Assembly: GCF_013426975.1 (NCBI RefSeq)
Contig: NZ_JACCPY010000001.1
Coordinates: 124,001 to 188,000, forward strand
Origin: Sphaerotilus sulfidivorans
Lineage (GTDB): Bacteria; Pseudomonadota; Gammaproteobacteria; Burkholderiales; Burkholderiaceae_C
DNA: 64,000 nt
Direction: 5' to 3'
Shown here: positions 16,999 through 27,511 of the stretch, piece after piece
How the letters are laid out: every line of letters begins with the position of its first letter
Numbering within the stretch: position 1 is the stretch's first letter
Position numbers and translations under genes: made by a program
Notes under the pieces: model-generated
The model's input: only the letters and a program-made list of their open reading frames with translations
The model's database searches: none
Told to the model about the DNA's origin: nothing

Positions 16999-18795
16999 AT
17001 GAGCCCGCCTCGACCTGATCGCCCTGCCGCCCCCACCGCCCGCCCGCTGGCGGCGCTGCGCCCTTTCTTCGCCCCCTACCGCCCGCAGATCCTGCTGGCG
17101 GCGATCTTCCTGCTGCTGGCCGCGGCCAGCACGCTGCTGCTGCCCTTCGCGCTGGGCACGCTGGTCGACCGCGGCCTGGTCGCGGCCGATCCCGGCGACC
17201 GCATCATGGCGCTGCGCGAGCATTTCCTGGCGCTGTTCGCGGTCGGGGCGGCGATCGGGGTGTTCTCGGCGGCGCGCTACTACATGGTGAGCTGGCTGGG
17301 CGAGCGCATCACCGCCGACCTGCGCTCGGCCATCTACGCGCATGTCATCCGCCAGAGTCCGGCCTTCTTCGAGACCACCCGCGGCGGCGAAGTGCTGTCG
17401 CGGCTGACCACCGACACCACGCTGGTGCAGACGGTGGTGGGCTCGAGCCTGTCGATGGGGCTGCGCCATCTGGTCACCGGCCTGGGCGCGCTGACCGTGC
17501 TGGTGCTGACCAATCCGGGCGTGATGCTGCCGGTGCTGGGCGTGCTGATGCTGGTGGTGCTGCCCACGCTGCTGGTGGGGCGGCGGGTGCGCCGGCTCAG
17601 CCGCGCCAGCCAGGACCGGGTGGCCGACACCAGCGCGATCGCCGCCGAGGTGATCGCCGCCATCCCGGTGGTGCAGGCCTTCGGCCAGGAGGGACGCGAG
17701 GCCCGGCGCTACCGCGACGCGGCCGAGGCGGCCTTCGAGACCGCCGGGCGGCGCTCGCGCATGCGGGCGCTGATGATGGCCTTCATGATGACCGCCACCT
17801 TCGGCGCGGTGCTGTGGGGCCTGCACCAGGGCACCGGCGCGGTGCTGCGCGGCGAGCTCTCGGCCGGGCATCTGGGCCAGACCGTGGTCTATGTGGCGCT
17901 GCTGGTGGGCAGCGTGGCGGTGCTGTCGGAGGTCTGGGGCGACCTGCTGCGCGCCGCCGGCGCCACCGAGCGCCTGATGGAGCTGCTGGCCGAGCGCTCG
18001 CCGGTGCAGGATCCGCCCGCGCCGCGCCGGCTGCCGCCGGCGGCCGGCGGCGCGGCGCTGAGCCTGCGCGGCGTGGTCTTCCACTACCCGTCGCGGCCCG
18101 ACCGCGCCGCGCTGGCCGGCATCGACCTGGAGATCCGGCCCGGCGAGACGATCGCGCTGGTGGGCCCCAGCGGCGCGGGCAAGACCACGCTGCTGCAGCT
18201 GCTGCTGCGCTTCCATGATGTCGATGCCGGCGCGGTCGAGATCGACGGCGTCGACGTGCGCACTCTGGCGCTGGCCGAGCTGCGCGCGCGCATCGGCCTG
18301 GTGCCGCAGGACAGCACGATCTTCTCGGCCGACGCGATGGAGAACATCCGCTACGGCCGCCCCGATGCCAGCGACGAGGCGGTCTTCGCCGCCGCGCGCG
18401 CCGCGCAGGCCGACGGTTTCATCCGCGCGCTGCCCGAGGGCTACCGCACCTTCCTGGGCGAGCGCGGCGTGCGGCTGTCGGGCGGCCAGCGTCAGCGCAT
18501 CAGCATCGCCCGCGCCATCCTGGCCGACGCGCCGCTGCTGCTGCTCGACGAGGCCACCAGCGCGCTGGACGCCGAAAGCGAGCGTCTGGTGCAGAGCGCG
18601 CTGGACGCCGCCATGAAGAACCGCACGACGCTGGTGATCGCGCACAGGCTCGCGACGGTACAGCGTGCCGACCGGATCATCGTGCTGGACAATGGCATGA
18701 TTGCCGAACAGGGGCGGCACGCCGAACTGGTCCTGCGCGGAGGACTCTATGCCCGGCTGGCCGCCATGCAATTCCAATCCAGCGCCACGACATGA
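16999..18795 (+). CDS. MsbA-type ABC exporter (fused permease-ATPase)
   Basis: Half-transporter of 598 residues that would work as a homodimer in the inner membrane. Six helices occupy about residues 25-320. The nucleotide-binding domain has Walker A GPSGAGKTT, signature LSGGQRQRIS and Walker B LLLLDEATSALD, plus the H-loop IAHRLAT. It resembles the ABC transporters of the MsbA/HlyB group that in gammaproteobacteria and betaproteobacteria move lipids or drugs. The 71-base gap after the AttH-like gene and the same direction suggest a joint transcript. Its last four bases overlap the PilZ gene. Confidence 0.9.
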   Translation: MSPPRPDRPAAPTARPLAALRPFFAPYRPQILLAAIFLLLAAASTLLLPFALGTLVDRGLVAADPGDRIMALREHFLALFAVGAAIGVFSAARYYMVSWLGERITADLRSAIYAHVIRQSPAFFETTRGGEVLSRLTTDTTLVQTVVGSSLSMGLRHLVTGLGALTVLVLTNPGVMLPVLGVLMLVVLPTLLVGRRVRRLSRASQDRVADTSAIAAEVIAAIPVVQAFGQEGREARRYRDAAEAAFETAGRRSRMRALMMAFMMTATFGAVLWGLHQGTGAVLRGELSAGHLGQTVVYVALLVGSVAVLSEVWGDLLRAAGATERLMELLAERSPVQDPPAPRRLPPAAGGAALSLRGVVFHYPSRPDRAALAGIDLEIRPGETIALVGPSGAGKTTLLQLLLRFHDVDAGAVEIDGVDVRTLALAELRARIGLVPQDSTIFSADAMENIRYGRPDASDEAVFAAARAAQADGFIRALPEGYRTFLGERGVRLSGGQRQRISIARAILADAPLLLLDEATSALDAESERLVQSALDAAMKNRTTLVIAHRLATVQRADRIIVLDNGMIAEQGRHAELVLRGGLYARLAAMQFQSSATT

Positions 18796-19160
18796 CGACA
18801 CCCACCCAGCGAGGATCGATCGACGACCGCAAGGAGCCGCGCTACCAGGTCAACTGGCGCGCCCGCATGACCCTGCCCGACGGGCAAGTGCTTGATGTGC
18901 GCGTGCAGGACATCTCGCAGAGCGGCGTAGGCATGCTCAGCGATGTGCCCGTTCAAGGCAACACGGTCATGAACGTGGTGATGGGCGTGCCTGACCCGGA
19001 CAACCTGGCTCGGGTGATGGGCGTGCCGGTGCAGGTCCACATGGCCTATGTGGTGCTGAACAACCACGACTTCCGCGTCGGCGGCAAATGGGTCAACCTG
19101 CAGCCGGCGGCACGCGACCTGCTGCAGGCCTGGATCCGGCGCCTGAGCTTCCAGGACTGA
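18792..19160 (+). CDS. PilZ-domain c-di-GMP-binding protein
   Basis: Small cytoplasmic protein of 122 residues. The PilZ signature is present: RKEPR (residues 13-17) and DISQSGVGM (near 40-48), which together bind c-di-GMP. The rest is a beta-barrel with no extra output domain. It is translationally coupled to an ABC exporter, so it may adjust that exporter in response to c-di-GMP; a membrane diguanylate cyclase lies 6 kb upstream. This link is inference. Confidence 0.88.
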   Translation: MTTPTQRGSIDDRKEPRYQVNWRARMTLPDGQVLDVRVQDISQSGVGMLSDVPVQGNTVMNVVMGVPDPDNLARVMGVPVQVHMAYVVLNNHDFRVGGKWVNLQPAARDLLQAWIRRLSFQD

Positions 19161-19248
19161 AGGCGGCCGGAGCGCGGGCCGGCCGACCGGGCCGGCGCAT
19201 GACAGAATCGCGGGCCTTTCCCTGTCCGCTGTCCTGCCCCTGCCGCCG

Positions 19249-20073
19249 ATGAGCCCGTCCACCGATTCCCGCCCCGTCCGCACCCCGTACGAGGACTTCC
19301 TGCGCCATGTGCAGCAGCACGGCACGCCCAAGTCCGACCGCACCGGCACCGGCACCCTGAGCGTCTTCGGCCACCAGATGCGCTTCGACCTGCGCGAGGG
19401 CTTCCCGCTCATCACGACGAAGAAGGTGCACTTCCGCTCGGTGGCGCTGGAGCTGCTGTGGTTCCTGCGCGGCGACTCGAACGTGAAGTGGCTGCAGGAA
19501 CGCGGCTGCACCATCTGGGACGAATGGGCCGACGACAGCGGCGACCTCGGCCCCGTCTACGGCGTGCAGTGGCGCTCGTGGCCGGCGCCGGACGGCCGCC
19601 ACATCGACCAGATCGCCCAGGTCATCGAGCAGCTGCGCAGCAACCCGGACTCGCGCCGCATCCTGGTCAGCGCCTGGAACGTCGCCGATCTCGACCGCAT
19701 GGCGCTGATGCCCTGCCACGCGCTGTTCCAGTTCTACGTCGCCAACGGCCGCCTGAGCTGCCAGCTCTACCAGCGCTCGGCCGACCTGTTCCTGGGCGTG
19801 CCCTTCAACATCGCCAGCTACGCGCTGCTGACGCACATGGTGGCGCAGCAGTGCGACCTGGAGGTGGGCGACTTCATCTGGACCGGCGGCGACTGCCACA
19901 TCTACAGCAACCACGCCGCGCAGGTGGCCGAGCAGCTCTCGCGCGAGCCGATGTCCTTTCCCACGCTCAAGCTGGCGCGCCGGCCGGCGTCGATCCTCGA
20001 CTACGAGCTGGCCGATTTCGAGATCGTCGACTACCGCCACCACCCGGCGATCAAGGCGCCGGTGGCGGTATGA
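19249..20073 (+). CDS. thyA: Thymidylate synthase ThyA
   Basis: Methylates dUMP to dTMP with methylene-tetrahydrofolate. The 274-residue protein carries the active-site cysteine at 156 in [13 protein letters not shown], the folate loop [13 protein letters not shown] and the C-terminal IKAPVAV. A CAGAAT hexamer at 19203-19208 could be its -10 element. It overlaps folA by ATGA, so the two enzymes that make and recycle folate for dTMP are coupled. Confidence 0.97.
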   Translation: MSPSTDSRPVRTPYEDFLRHVQQHGTPKSDRTGTGTLSVFGHQMRFDLREGFPLITTKKVHFRSVALELLWFLRGDSNVKWLQERGCTIWDEWADDSGDLGPVYGVQWRSWPAPDGRHIDQIAQVIEQLRSNPDSRRILVSAWNVADLDRMALMPCHALFQFYVANGRLSCQLYQRSADLFLGVPFNIASYALLTHMVAQQCDLEVGDFIWTGGDCHIYSNHAAQVAEQLSREPMSFPTLKLARRPASILDYELADFEIVDYRHHPAIKAPVAV

Positions 20074-20609
20074 GCGGCCCGGCCCGCCCGATCGTCGCGC
20101 TGATCGCCGCGGTGGCACGCAACCGCGTCATCGGCCGAGGCAACGAGCTGGTCTGGCACGACCCGGCCGACGCGCGCCATTTCCGCAGCAGCACGATGGG
20201 CTGCCCGGTCATCATGGGCCGGCGCACCTGGGAATCGCTGCCGGCGCGCTTCCGGCCGCTGCCCGGCCGGCGCAATGTCGTCGTGACCCGCCAGACCGAC
20301 TGGAGCGATGCCGGCGCCGAGGTCGCGCACAGCCTGGATGAGGCGCTGGCGCGGCTGGCCGAGGCGCCCAGGGTCTTCGTCATCGGTGGCGGCCAGCTCT
20401 ACGCGCAGGCGCTGGCGCTGGCCGACGAGCTGGTGCTGACCGAGATCGACGCCGACTTCGACGGCGACACCTTCTTTCCCGAGTGGCGCGGCGCGGAGGC
20501 CGGCTTCGTCGAGGTGACGCGCCAGGCCGGCACGCCACAGCCGGGCGGCCCGGCCTTCGACTTCGTCAGCTGGCGGCGGACGGCGCCTCTGCCTCATCCG
20601 GCAGCGTGA
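20070..20609 (+). CDS. folA: Dihydrofolate reductase
   Basis: Reduces dihydrofolate to tetrahydrofolate with NADPH. The 179-residue protein has [17 protein letters not shown], with Asp34 in the place of the catalytic E. coli Asp27, then [10 protein letters not shown] and [12 protein letters not shown]. The usual proline after W29's neighbour is replaced (VWHDPAD), a mild oddity in the substrate loop. The last 44 bases overlap the convergent CYTH gene; the C-terminal tail after FDFVSWRR is beyond the normal fold. Confidence 0.95.
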   Translation: MSGPARPIVALIAAVARNRVIGRGNELVWHDPADARHFRSSTMGCPVIMGRRTWESLPARFRPLPGRRNVVVTRQTDWSDAGAEVAHSLDEALARLAEAPRVFVIGGGQLYAQALALADELVLTEIDADFDGDTFFPEWRGAEAGFVEVTRQAGTPQPGGPAFDFVSWRRTAPLPHPAA

Positions 20610-21537
20610 AGCCGATCAGCGCCAGCCACAGGCGCTGGGTGTCGGCCAGGCGCCAGGCGCCGGGCTCGAAGGCCAGACCGGCCAGCAGCGTGGCGGTGTC
20701 GCTCAGCCAGGGCTCGACACCCGCTTCGCGCAGCAGGCCGGCCAGATCGCTCATGCCGCGGGTCAGCGCGACCTGATGCGCCGGCGTGGCCTGCTCGTCG
20801 GCCACCTCGGCCGCCAGTGCCAGCACCGGGCGCAGCAGCGCCGCCACCCGCGCGCCGAAGGGCGCCTCCTGCGGCAGCGTCACGAATTCCGGCAGCGGCG
20901 CGACCGTCTCGCCGCGCGCCAGCCGGTCGCCGCGCTCGGCCTTGCTGCGCACGTCCAGCCACAGCCCGAAGGCCTCGACCCACAGATAGGACTGCGCCAG
21001 CAGCCCGTGCGCCGAGCCGTCCAGCAGCTCGAACTCGATCTCGTGCACCGGCAGCGTCGCGCTGCCCGCCTCGATCGTGCCGATGTCCAGCGCCAGCTCG
21101 ACGCGGGCGCCCTCAGCCTCGATCTCGCGGCTCAGGCGCTGGATGTCGGTGGAGAACTGCAGCGCCAGGTCGGCCTCGCCCAGGCCGCGGCTGGCCAGCA
21201 GCGCCGCCAGCGCGATGCCGGCGGGCGTGCCGGCGTGGCGTCCGAGCGACAGGGCCGGCACCGCATCGGCGCCGGCGCGCGGCGGCAGGTCGACCGGCGC
21301 GTTGTGCTCGAGCCGGCGCATCATGCCGTCGCCGCGGCCCTTGAGCGTCTGCACCCAGCCCTCGTGCTCGCGACGCAGCCGCAGCGCGAAGGCCGCGCCG
21401 GCCAGGTCGCGCGCCGCGGTGTCGAAGTAGCGCGCCTGCAGCCGCACCGCCCGCACCGCGCCGTCCTCGTCGACGGTGCTCGCCAGCGCGTCGCGCCCGC
21501 GTGGCGGAATCTGGAACTTCAGCTCGATCTCTTGCAT
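20566..21537 (-). CDS. CYTH-domain inorganic triphosphatase-like protein
   Basis: A 323-residue protein with an N-terminal CYTH domain and a short C-terminal helical CHAD-like remnant. EIELKF (ExExK at residues 3-7) is the metal- and triphosphate-binding signature, followed by RYFDTAARDLAGAAFALRLRRE. Relatives such as E. coli YgiF hydrolyse inorganic triphosphate. The ATG at 21537 puts the ExExK motif at the N-terminus as usual; a TTG 18 bases upstream is the alternative. The C-terminal part (after about 215) is shorter than a full CHAD domain. Confidence 0.85.
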   Translation of the reverse strand: MQEIELKFQIPPRGRDALASTVDEDGAVRAVRLQARYFDTAARDLAGAAFALRLRREHEGWVQTLKGRGDGMMRRLEHNAPVDLPPRAGADAVPALSLGRHAGTPAGIALAALLASRGLGEADLALQFSTDIQRLSREIEAEGARVELALDIGTIEAGSATLPVHEIEFELLDGSAHGLLAQSYLWVEAFGLWLDVRSKAERGDRLARGETVAPLPEFVTLPQEAPFGARVAALLRPVLALAAEVADEQATPAHQVALTRGMSDLAGLLREAGVEPWLSDTATLLAGLAFEPGAWRLADTQRLWLALIGFTLPDEAEAPSAAS

Positions 21538-21602
21538 GGATGGCCTGAGTGACAAGGATGGTTTGTAGAATCGGGGGTTACTCTAACCCTTCACCTGCCG
21601 CC

Positions 21603-21803
21603 ATGCCGCTCTTCTGGAAGCCCTATCAGTCCGACGCCACCCAGTTCATCGAGAGCCTGAAGAAGCAGGATCCGCAGCTCGAGCAGCGCCAGCGCGAAGG
21701 CCGCGCGCTGCTGTGGGACCGCGAGCAGGACCGCTCCGCCCAGGCCGGCTTCAATGAAGCCCGCGTGGCCCAGCAGCCCTACGTCTACCAGACCAAGGCC
21801 TGA
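21603..21803 (+). CDS. DUF3460 family protein
   Basis: Small cytoplasmic protein of 66 residues, rich in Q, R and E, beginning MPLFWKPYQSDATQFI. DUF3460 genes directly precede scpA in many Burkholderiales. Function is unknown. A TAGAAT hexamer at 21566-21571 could drive the pair. The stop overlaps the scpA start by one base, indicating coupling. Confidence 0.85.
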   Translation: MPLFWKPYQSDATQFIESLKKQDPQLEQRQREGRALLWDREQDRSAQAGFNEARVAQQPYVYQTKA

Positions 21804-22657
21804 TGAGCGTGCCAGCCGCTGCCGGCGAGACCGCCGGTGACGGCGACGGCGGCGCCCCGCCCGACAGCGCCGAAGCGCCTGCGGCGCGTGCGCTGCTCTA
21901 CGGCGAGCCGCTGCTCGACCTGCCGCAGGACCTCTACATTCCGCCGGAGGCGCTCGAGGTCTTTCTAGAGGCCTTCCAGGGCCCGCTGGACCTGCTGCTC
22001 TACCTGATCCGGCGCCAGAACTTCAACATTCTCGACATCCCGCTGGCCGAGGTCACCCGCCAGTACCTGGGCTATGTCGAGCAGATCCGCCGCAGCAATC
22101 TCGAGCTGGCCGCCGACTATCTGGTGATGGCGGCGATGCTCATCGAGATCAAGTCGCGGCTGCTGCTGCCGGCGCGGCCCAGCGAGCCCGGCGCCGAGCC
22201 GGAAGACCCGCGCGCCGAGCTGGTGCGCCGACTGCTCGAGTACGAGCGCATCAAGCTCGGCGCGCTGCAGCTCGACGAGCTGCCGCTGCGCGGGCGCGAC
22301 TTCCTGGTCGCGCAGGTCCACATCGAGCAGGCGGTGGCCGAACGATTCCCCGATGTCAGCGCCGACGAGCTGCGCGCGGCCTGGGCCGACATCGTGCGCC
22401 GCGCCCGACTCACCCAGCACCACCGCATCAGCCGCGAGCAGCTCTCGGTGCGCGAGCACATGACGCTGGTGCTGCGCCGGCTGCAGGGCCGGCGCTTCGT
22501 CGAGTTCCACGAGCTGTTCGAGATCGAGCGCGGCGTGCCGGTGCTGGTGGTCACCTTTGTCGCGCTGCTGGAGCTGGCGCGCGAGCGCCTGCTCGAGATC
22601 ACCCAGGCCGAGGCCTTCGCGCCGATCTACGTGCGTCTGAGCTGGCAGCCGGCCTGA
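21803..22657 (+). CDS. scpA: Segregation and condensation protein A
   Basis: Kleisin subunit of the bacterial SMC condensin that compacts and segregates the chromosome. The 284-residue protein has FQGPLDLLLYLIRRQNFNILDIPLAEVT (residues 53-80), then ELAADYLVMAAMLIEIKSRLLLP, and a C-terminal winged helix. It carries a 40-residue poorly conserved N-terminal extension. scpB is not next to it. It overlaps the DUF3460 gene by one base. Confidence 0.94.
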   Translation: MSVPAAAGETAGDGDGGAPPDSAEAPAARALLYGEPLLDLPQDLYIPPEALEVFLEAFQGPLDLLLYLIRRQNFNILDIPLAEVTRQYLGYVEQIRRSNLELAADYLVMAAMLIEIKSRLLLPARPSEPGAEPEDPRAELVRRLLEYERIKLGALQLDELPLRGRDFLVAQVHIEQAVAERFPDVSADELRAAWADIVRRARLTQHHRISREQLSVREHMTLVLRRLQGRRFVEFHELFEIERGVPVLVVTFVALLELARERLLEITQAEAFAPIYVRLSWQPA

Positions 22658-22690
22658 GCCCTGGATCCATCGGGAAGTCCCCGCCCGATG

Positions 22691-22722
22691 TGCAATATTT
22701 ACATTGATCTGCAAAAATGCAG
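22691..22722 (+). promoter_or_regulatory. AT-rich promoter-like island upstream of the FecR/LysM gene
   Basis: An AT-rich segment in otherwise GC-rich DNA, with TGCAATATTTACATT and an inverted repeat CTGCA-AAAA-TGCAG at 22709-22722. It lies about 90 bases before the FecR/LysM start. It probably holds the promoter of the signalling pair, but no clear -35/-10 pair can be assigned. Confidence 0.35.
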
Positions 22723-22811
22723 CGCGATCCGCGTGCTGTTCTCGACCTTGCTGTTCCGGTCGACGGTCTGTCGCACCCGCCACACCCGACCCACAGGAAC
22801 GATCCGAGACC

Positions 22812-24548
22812 ATGCTCCGCCTGCCGACGCCGTCCCTCCTTGCGCTGCATGGGCTGTGCGGGTTGATCGCCGGCCTGGCCAGCGCCACGGCCGTGCAGGC
22901 GGCAACGCCGGACCTGCTCTACACCGTCCGCCCGGGTGACAGCGCCTGGAGCCTGATGCAGCGCCACCTGAACGATCCCGCGCGCTGGCTGGACCTGCGC
23001 CGCCTCAACCGGCTGCAGGGCGACCGGCTGCGCCCCGGCCAGGTGCTGCGCATTCCGGTGCCCTGGCTGCGGCTGCACAGCCGCCAGGTCCGGCTGCTGG
23101 CGCTGAGCGGTCAGGTCCGCACCGGGCCGGCGGGTTCGCCCGGTCAGTGGACAGCCGCCCGCGAAGGCATGACGCTCGGCCCGGAGCAGGTGCTGAGCAC
23201 CGGCGCGGACGGCAGCGCGACGCTGCAGGTCGACGACGGCAGCGTGCTGCTGCTGCGGCCCGACAGCGAGCTGCAGCTGCGACCGGTCGATGCCGAGCGG
23301 GCCCGCCAGGCCCTGTCGCGCAGCCTGGACAGCCCCGCGAGCGGTCCGGCCGCACCGCCCGCGACACCGCAGATCGGCCTGCGCCTCGAGCTGCTGCGCG
23401 GCGGCCTGGAAAGCCGGGTCGCGCCGCAGCGCGACGGCACCCGCCTCGAGGTGATCACCCCGTCGGCGGCCACGGTGGTGCGGGGCACCGAGTTCCGGAT
23501 CCGCGCCACCGACCAGGGCAGCCTGGCCGAGGTGGTCCAGGGCGAGATCGGCTTCGGCAATGCCGCTGGCGAGATCGCGCTGGGCCGCGCCACCGGATCG
23601 GTCGCCGCGGCGGCCGGTGGCGCGCCGCTGCCGGCGCAGCCGCTGCTGCCGGCCCCGGACCTGGCGGCCCTGCCGTCGCGCCTCTCGGTCACCCGGCTGC
23701 GCCAGATCGACTGGTCGCGCCCGTCCGGCGCCGGTCCGCTGCAACTGCAGTGGCTGGACCGACCGGCCGATGCAGCGCCGCCCGAGCCCGCGGCGCCCCT
23801 GCCCCGGCTGGTCGCCGAACACCGGCTCATGCCGGATGCCAGCGGCCGGCTGCCGCAGCTGCAGCCGCCGCCGCCCGGCGCCTACCGGCTGCGCGTGCGC
23901 GGTGTCGACCGGCACGGTCTGGAGGGCCTGTCGGCCGAGCGCGAGGTCGAGATCATCGCCGTCGAGCCGCCGCGCCCGCTGCTGCCGCCTGACGAGGGCT
24001 GGATGCCCTCGGGCCTGCCGCTGCTGCAGTGGAGCGCCTCGGCCGGTGCCGACCGCTACCGGCTGCGCATCGAGGCCCAGGACGACCGCCCGGCGATCGA
24101 GGTCGAGGTCGATCGACCGCAGTGGCAGGCGCCGCGGCTGCCCCCGGGGCGCCACCTGTGGCGCATCGCCGCGCTCGAGTGCGCGAGCCGGGCCGGCCCA
24201 TGCTGGCCGGCCGGCGACTTCGGCCCGGCACGCGCGCTCAATGTGCCCTGGCCGGCGCCGGAGCTGCTCGAGCCGCAGCTCGACGGGCACGGCCGGCTGC
24301 TGCTGCAGTGGCGCGGCATCGAGCCGGAAGCCCTGGTGCAGCTGCAGATCGCCACCGACGAGGACTTCCGCGAGGTGCTGCTCGACGAACCCCGGCACGG
24401 CGACCAGGTGCGGCTGCCGCTCCCCCCGCCCGATCTGGCCGGCCCGCTGCATGTGCGGGTGCGACCGCTGCCGGCCGGCGGCGGCCTGGGGCCGTGGTCA
24501 GGCACCCGCCTCGTGCACGGCCCGATGCTGCGGGCAGGCCGGGACTGA
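22812..24548 (+). CDS. LysM and FecR domain periplasmic protein
   Basis: Exported protein of 578 residues. A signal peptide (1-33, ending AVQA) is followed by a LysM peptidoglycan-binding repeat (YTVRPGDSAWSLM, about 36-82), a FecR-type domain (STGADGSATLQVDDGS and TPSAATVVRGTEFRI, about 95-250), and fibronectin-like repeats to the C-terminus. No transmembrane helix follows the signal peptide. It should be periplasmic and wall-anchored. It ends 2 bases before the CHASE2-GGDEF-EAL gene, and such FecR/CHASE2 pairs suggest a sensor input for the c-di-GMP enzyme. Role inferred from the pairing. Confidence 0.87.
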   Translation: MLRLPTPSLLALHGLCGLIAGLASATAVQAATPDLLYTVRPGDSAWSLMQRHLNDPARWLDLRRLNRLQGDRLRPGQVLRIPVPWLRLHSRQVRLLALSGQVRTGPAGSPGQWTAAREGMTLGPEQVLSTGADGSATLQVDDGSVLLLRPDSELQLRPVDAERARQALSRSLDSPASGPAAPPATPQIGLRLELLRGGLESRVAPQRDGTRLEVITPSAATVVRGTEFRIRATDQGSLAEVVQGEIGFGNAAGEIALGRATGSVAAAAGGAPLPAQPLLPAPDLAALPSRLSVTRLRQIDWSRPSGAGPLQLQWLDRPADAAPPEPAAPLPRLVAEHRLMPDASGRLPQLQPPPPGAYRLRVRGVDRHGLEGLSAEREVEIIAVEPPRPLLPPDEGWMPSGLPLLQWSASAGADRYRLRIEAQDDRPAIEVEVDRPQWQAPRLPPGRHLWRIAALECASRAGPCWPAGDFGPARALNVPWPAPELLEPQLDGHGRLLLQWRGIEPEALVQLQIATDEDFREVLLDEPRHGDQVRLPLPPPDLAGPLHVRVRPLPAGGGLGPWSGTRLVHGPMLRAGRD

Positions 24549-24550
24549 GC

Positions 24551-27511
24551 ATGACCGGAACCTCCTGGCGCGGGCTGCGCGCGCTGGCCGCTCCGGCCCG
24601 CCTGCCCTGGCTGCTGGCGCTGCTGCTGGCCCTGGCCCTGCTGGGGCCGGCGCAGCCGCTGCGGGTGCGCATCGACCTGCTGGTCCATGACCTGGTGTCC
24701 ACGCTGGCGTCGGCCCGTCTGCCAGGCCAGGCGACCGACCCCGCAGACGGCACCGAGGGGCCGGTCATCATCGCCATCGACGATGCCAGCCTGCAGGCCC
24801 TGGGCCCCTGGCCCTGGCCGCGGACGCTGCATGCCGAGCTGATCGACACCCTGCGCCGCGCCGGCGTGCAGGCCATCGGCTATGGCGTGATGTTCGCGGA
24901 GCCCTCGCGACAGCCCGAGGATGATCTGAGACTGGCCGCGGCGATGCGCGCCCAGGGCCGGGTGGTGCTGCCGGTGCTGCCGCTGCGCGACGGCTCGGGC
25001 CGGCCGCAAGGGGTGCTCGAGCCGCTGCCGCTGCTGGCGGCCAGCGCTGCCGCACTCGGTCATGCCGAGGCACCGATCGACGCGGACGGCCGCATCCGCG
25101 GACTGGCGCTGCAGGCGGGCAGCGGTCTGCAGCGCTGGGAGGCGCTGCCGCTGGCGCTGCAGCGGGTCGCGGCCACCGGCAGCGGTGGGGGTGGTGGCAG
25201 CCCCGGCAGCAGGCTGACCGAGCCGCCGCCAGAGCCGGATCCGACCCTGCCCTGGTGGCGCCACGACCTGCGCCTGCTGCCCGACCGCCCGGCGCGGCTG
25301 CACGAGATCTCCGCGATCGACCTGCTCGGTGATCCGGCGCGGGCCGGCGCGCTGCTCGGGCGCAGTGTCTGGGTCGGCGTGACCGCCACCGGCATCGATC
25401 CGGCCCTGCCGACCCCGGGCCGGGCCGGCCAGGTCGATCTGCTCAGCACGGTGCAGTGGCAGGCCCGGGTACAGGCCGCGCTCGAGCAGGGCACGCTGGT
25501 GCGCCCGCTCGGCGGCCTCTGGCTCTGGCTGCTCACGCTTCTGCCGCTGCTGGGCATGCTGCTGCGGCCGCTGCCGGCGTCCCCTGCGCTGGCGCTGGGC
25601 TGGCTGCTGCTGCCCTGCGCGGCGGCCACGCTGCTGCTGACGACGCAGGCGCTCTGGCTGCCGGTCGGCACGCTGGCCTGCGCGGGCGCCCTGGCGCTGC
25701 TGCTGGAGCGCCTGATGGCGCTGCAGGGCGCACGGCGCGGCCTGCGCGAGGAACGCGAGCTGGCGCTGGCCACGCTGCAGGTGCTGGGCGAGGCGGTGAT
25801 CTCGCTCGACGGCCAGGGCCGCATCGTCCAGCTCAATGCCCGCGCCCGCCAGTGGCTCGGCGCCGATGCCGCACCGGGACGGGCGCTGGCGCCGCTGCTG
25901 CGCATGCCCGCGCTGGACCGGCGCATCCTGCTGCAGGCGCTCGACGACAGCCGGCACCAGACCGCGCCGCTGACGCCGGACCTGCCGCTGCGGCTCGCCC
26001 GCGACCCCGGCCAGGCCGACCGGCCGCTGCTGGCCTCGATCCAGCCCCTGCCCGCGCCGCGCGACGACCAGCTGGTGCTGGTCCTGACCGACCTGAGCGA
26101 GGTGATGAGCGCACGGCGCCAGATCGAGCACGACCGCCGGCATGACCGACTGACCGGCCTGCCCGAGCGGCGCCTGTTCATCGAGCAGCTGACGCAGCAG
26201 CTCGGCGCGGGGCCCGCCGGGCCGGACGCGTCAGGTTCGTCGGCGCCGGCGCCGCGGCTAGCACTGCTGTTCATCGACATCGACCGCTTCGCCCGCATCG
26301 GCGACCACCTCGGCCATGCGCAGGCCGACGAGGTGCTGCTGCGGCTGGCGCGCCGGCTGCAGGACGGCTGCCACCGCTCCGAGCTGCTGGCGCGCTGGGG
26401 CGGCGACCAGTTCGTGATGCTGCTGCGCCAGGCCTGCGACCCGGACGCGGCACTGGCGCGTGCGCGGGAGCTGCTCGAGCTGGTGTCGCCCGACATCGAG
26501 GTCGGCGGACTGGCGCTGGGCCTGGGCGCCAGCATCGGCGTGGCCTGCGCGCCGCGGGACGGCCGGGATGCCGACACGCTGCTGATGCGCGCCCGCACCG
26601 CGATGGGCCGTGCCAAGGCGGCCGGCGGCCACCGCGTCGCCGGTGGCGGGACCGATCCGGCGCCGCCACCCGACCCACGCCAGCTCGGTCTGGAAACCCG
26701 GCTGCGCCAGGCCATCGAGCAGGACGAGTTCGTGCTGCACTACCAGCTGCAGTTCGCGCTGGACGATGGCCGTCCGGTCGGCGCCGAAGCGCTGCTGCGC
26801 TGGCCGCGCGAGGACGGGCTGTGGCTGCCCGGGCGCTTCATCGGCCTGATCGACGAAGGCGGCATGACGGTGGCGCTGGGCGAGCGGGTCATCGCGCAGG
26901 CGATCGCGCAGCTGCGGCGCTGGCGCGAGGCCGGCCTGGCGCCGGTGCCGGTGTCGGTCAACATCTCGCCGCGCCAGTGCCTGGACACGCGCCTGCCCGA
27001 GCTGGTGGCCGAACGGCTGGCGCAGGAGCAGGTGCCCGCCGCGCTGCTGAAGATCGAGATCACCGAGAGCGCGGCGATGCATGACCCGCAGCATCTGCGC
27101 GGACTGCTCGAGCGGCTGCGCGCGATGGGCGTGCAGATCGCGCTCGACGACTTCGGCACCGGCTACTCCTCGCTGGCGCATCTGCGCGACATGCCGGTCG
27201 ACCAGATCAAGATCGACCCCGGCTTCGTCGGCTCGATGGAGCAGCATGCCGGCTCGCGCGCGATCGTCGAGGCGACGATCGCGCTGGCGCACGGCCTGAA
27301 GGTGCCGGTGGTGGCCGAAGGCGTGGAGAGCGCCCGCCAGCTCGAGCTGCTGCGCGAGCTGGGCTGCGACCAGGTGCAGGGCTTCCTGCTGGCGCACCCG
27401 CTGCCGCCTGACGCGCTGGCCGCGATCCTGGCCAAGCGCCTGCGCGCCGACGCGCCCTCGCCTCACATCAGCAGATGCTCTCCGGCGTTGTCGCCGCCCA
27501 GGATCACGTAG
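24551..27511 (+). CDS. CHASE2-GGDEF-EAL protein, probable c-di-GMP phosphodiesterase
   Basis: Membrane sensor-enzyme of 986 residues. An N-terminal helix and a periplasmic CHASE2 domain (about 40-310) are followed by three hydrophobic helices (about 320-390), a PAS-like domain, GGDEF and EAL. The GGDEF loop reads GGDQF near residue 616 with a lost inhibitory site (HRSE), so cyclase activity is unlikely. The EAL domain keeps its key residues: EALLRW near 746, [31 protein letters not shown] and VQGF. Hence it should hydrolyse c-di-GMP. Its last 49 bases overlap the convergent guaC end. Confidence 0.9.
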   Translation: MTGTSWRGLRALAAPARLPWLLALLLALALLGPAQPLRVRIDLLVHDLVSTLASARLPGQATDPADGTEGPVIIAIDDASLQALGPWPWPRTLHAELIDTLRRAGVQAIGYGVMFAEPSRQPEDDLRLAAAMRAQGRVVLPVLPLRDGSGRPQGVLEPLPLLAASAAALGHAEAPIDADGRIRGLALQAGSGLQRWEALPLALQRVAATGSGGGGGSPGSRLTEPPPEPDPTLPWWRHDLRLLPDRPARLHEISAIDLLGDPARAGALLGRSVWVGVTATGIDPALPTPGRAGQVDLLSTVQWQARVQAALEQGTLVRPLGGLWLWLLTLLPLLGMLLRPLPASPALALGWLLLPCAAATLLLTTQALWLPVGTLACAGALALLLERLMALQGARRGLREERELALATLQVLGEAVISLDGQGRIVQLNARARQWLGADAAPGRALAPLLRMPALDRRILLQALDDSRHQTAPLTPDLPLRLARDPGQADRPLLASIQPLPAPRDDQLVLVLTDLSEVMSARRQIEHDRRHDRLTGLPERRLFIEQLTQQLGAGPAGPDASGSSAPAPRLALLFIDIDRFARIGDHLGHAQADEVLLRLARRLQDGCHRSELLARWGGDQFVMLLRQACDPDAALARARELLELVSPDIEVGGLALGLGASIGVACAPRDGRDADTLLMRARTAMGRAKAAGGHRVAGGGTDPAPPPDPRQLGLETRLRQAIEQDEFVLHYQLQFALDDGRPVGAEALLRWPREDGLWLPGRFIGLIDEGGMTVALGERVIAQAIAQLRRWREAGLAPVPVSVNISPRQCLDTRLPELVAERLAQEQVPAALLKIEITESAAMHDPQHLRGLLERLRAMGVQIALDDFGTGYSSLAHLRDMPVDQIKIDPGFVGSMEQHAGSRAIVEATIALAHGLKVPVVAEGVESARQLELLRELGCDQVQGFLLAHPLPPDALAAILAKRLRADAPSPHISRCSPALSPPRIT

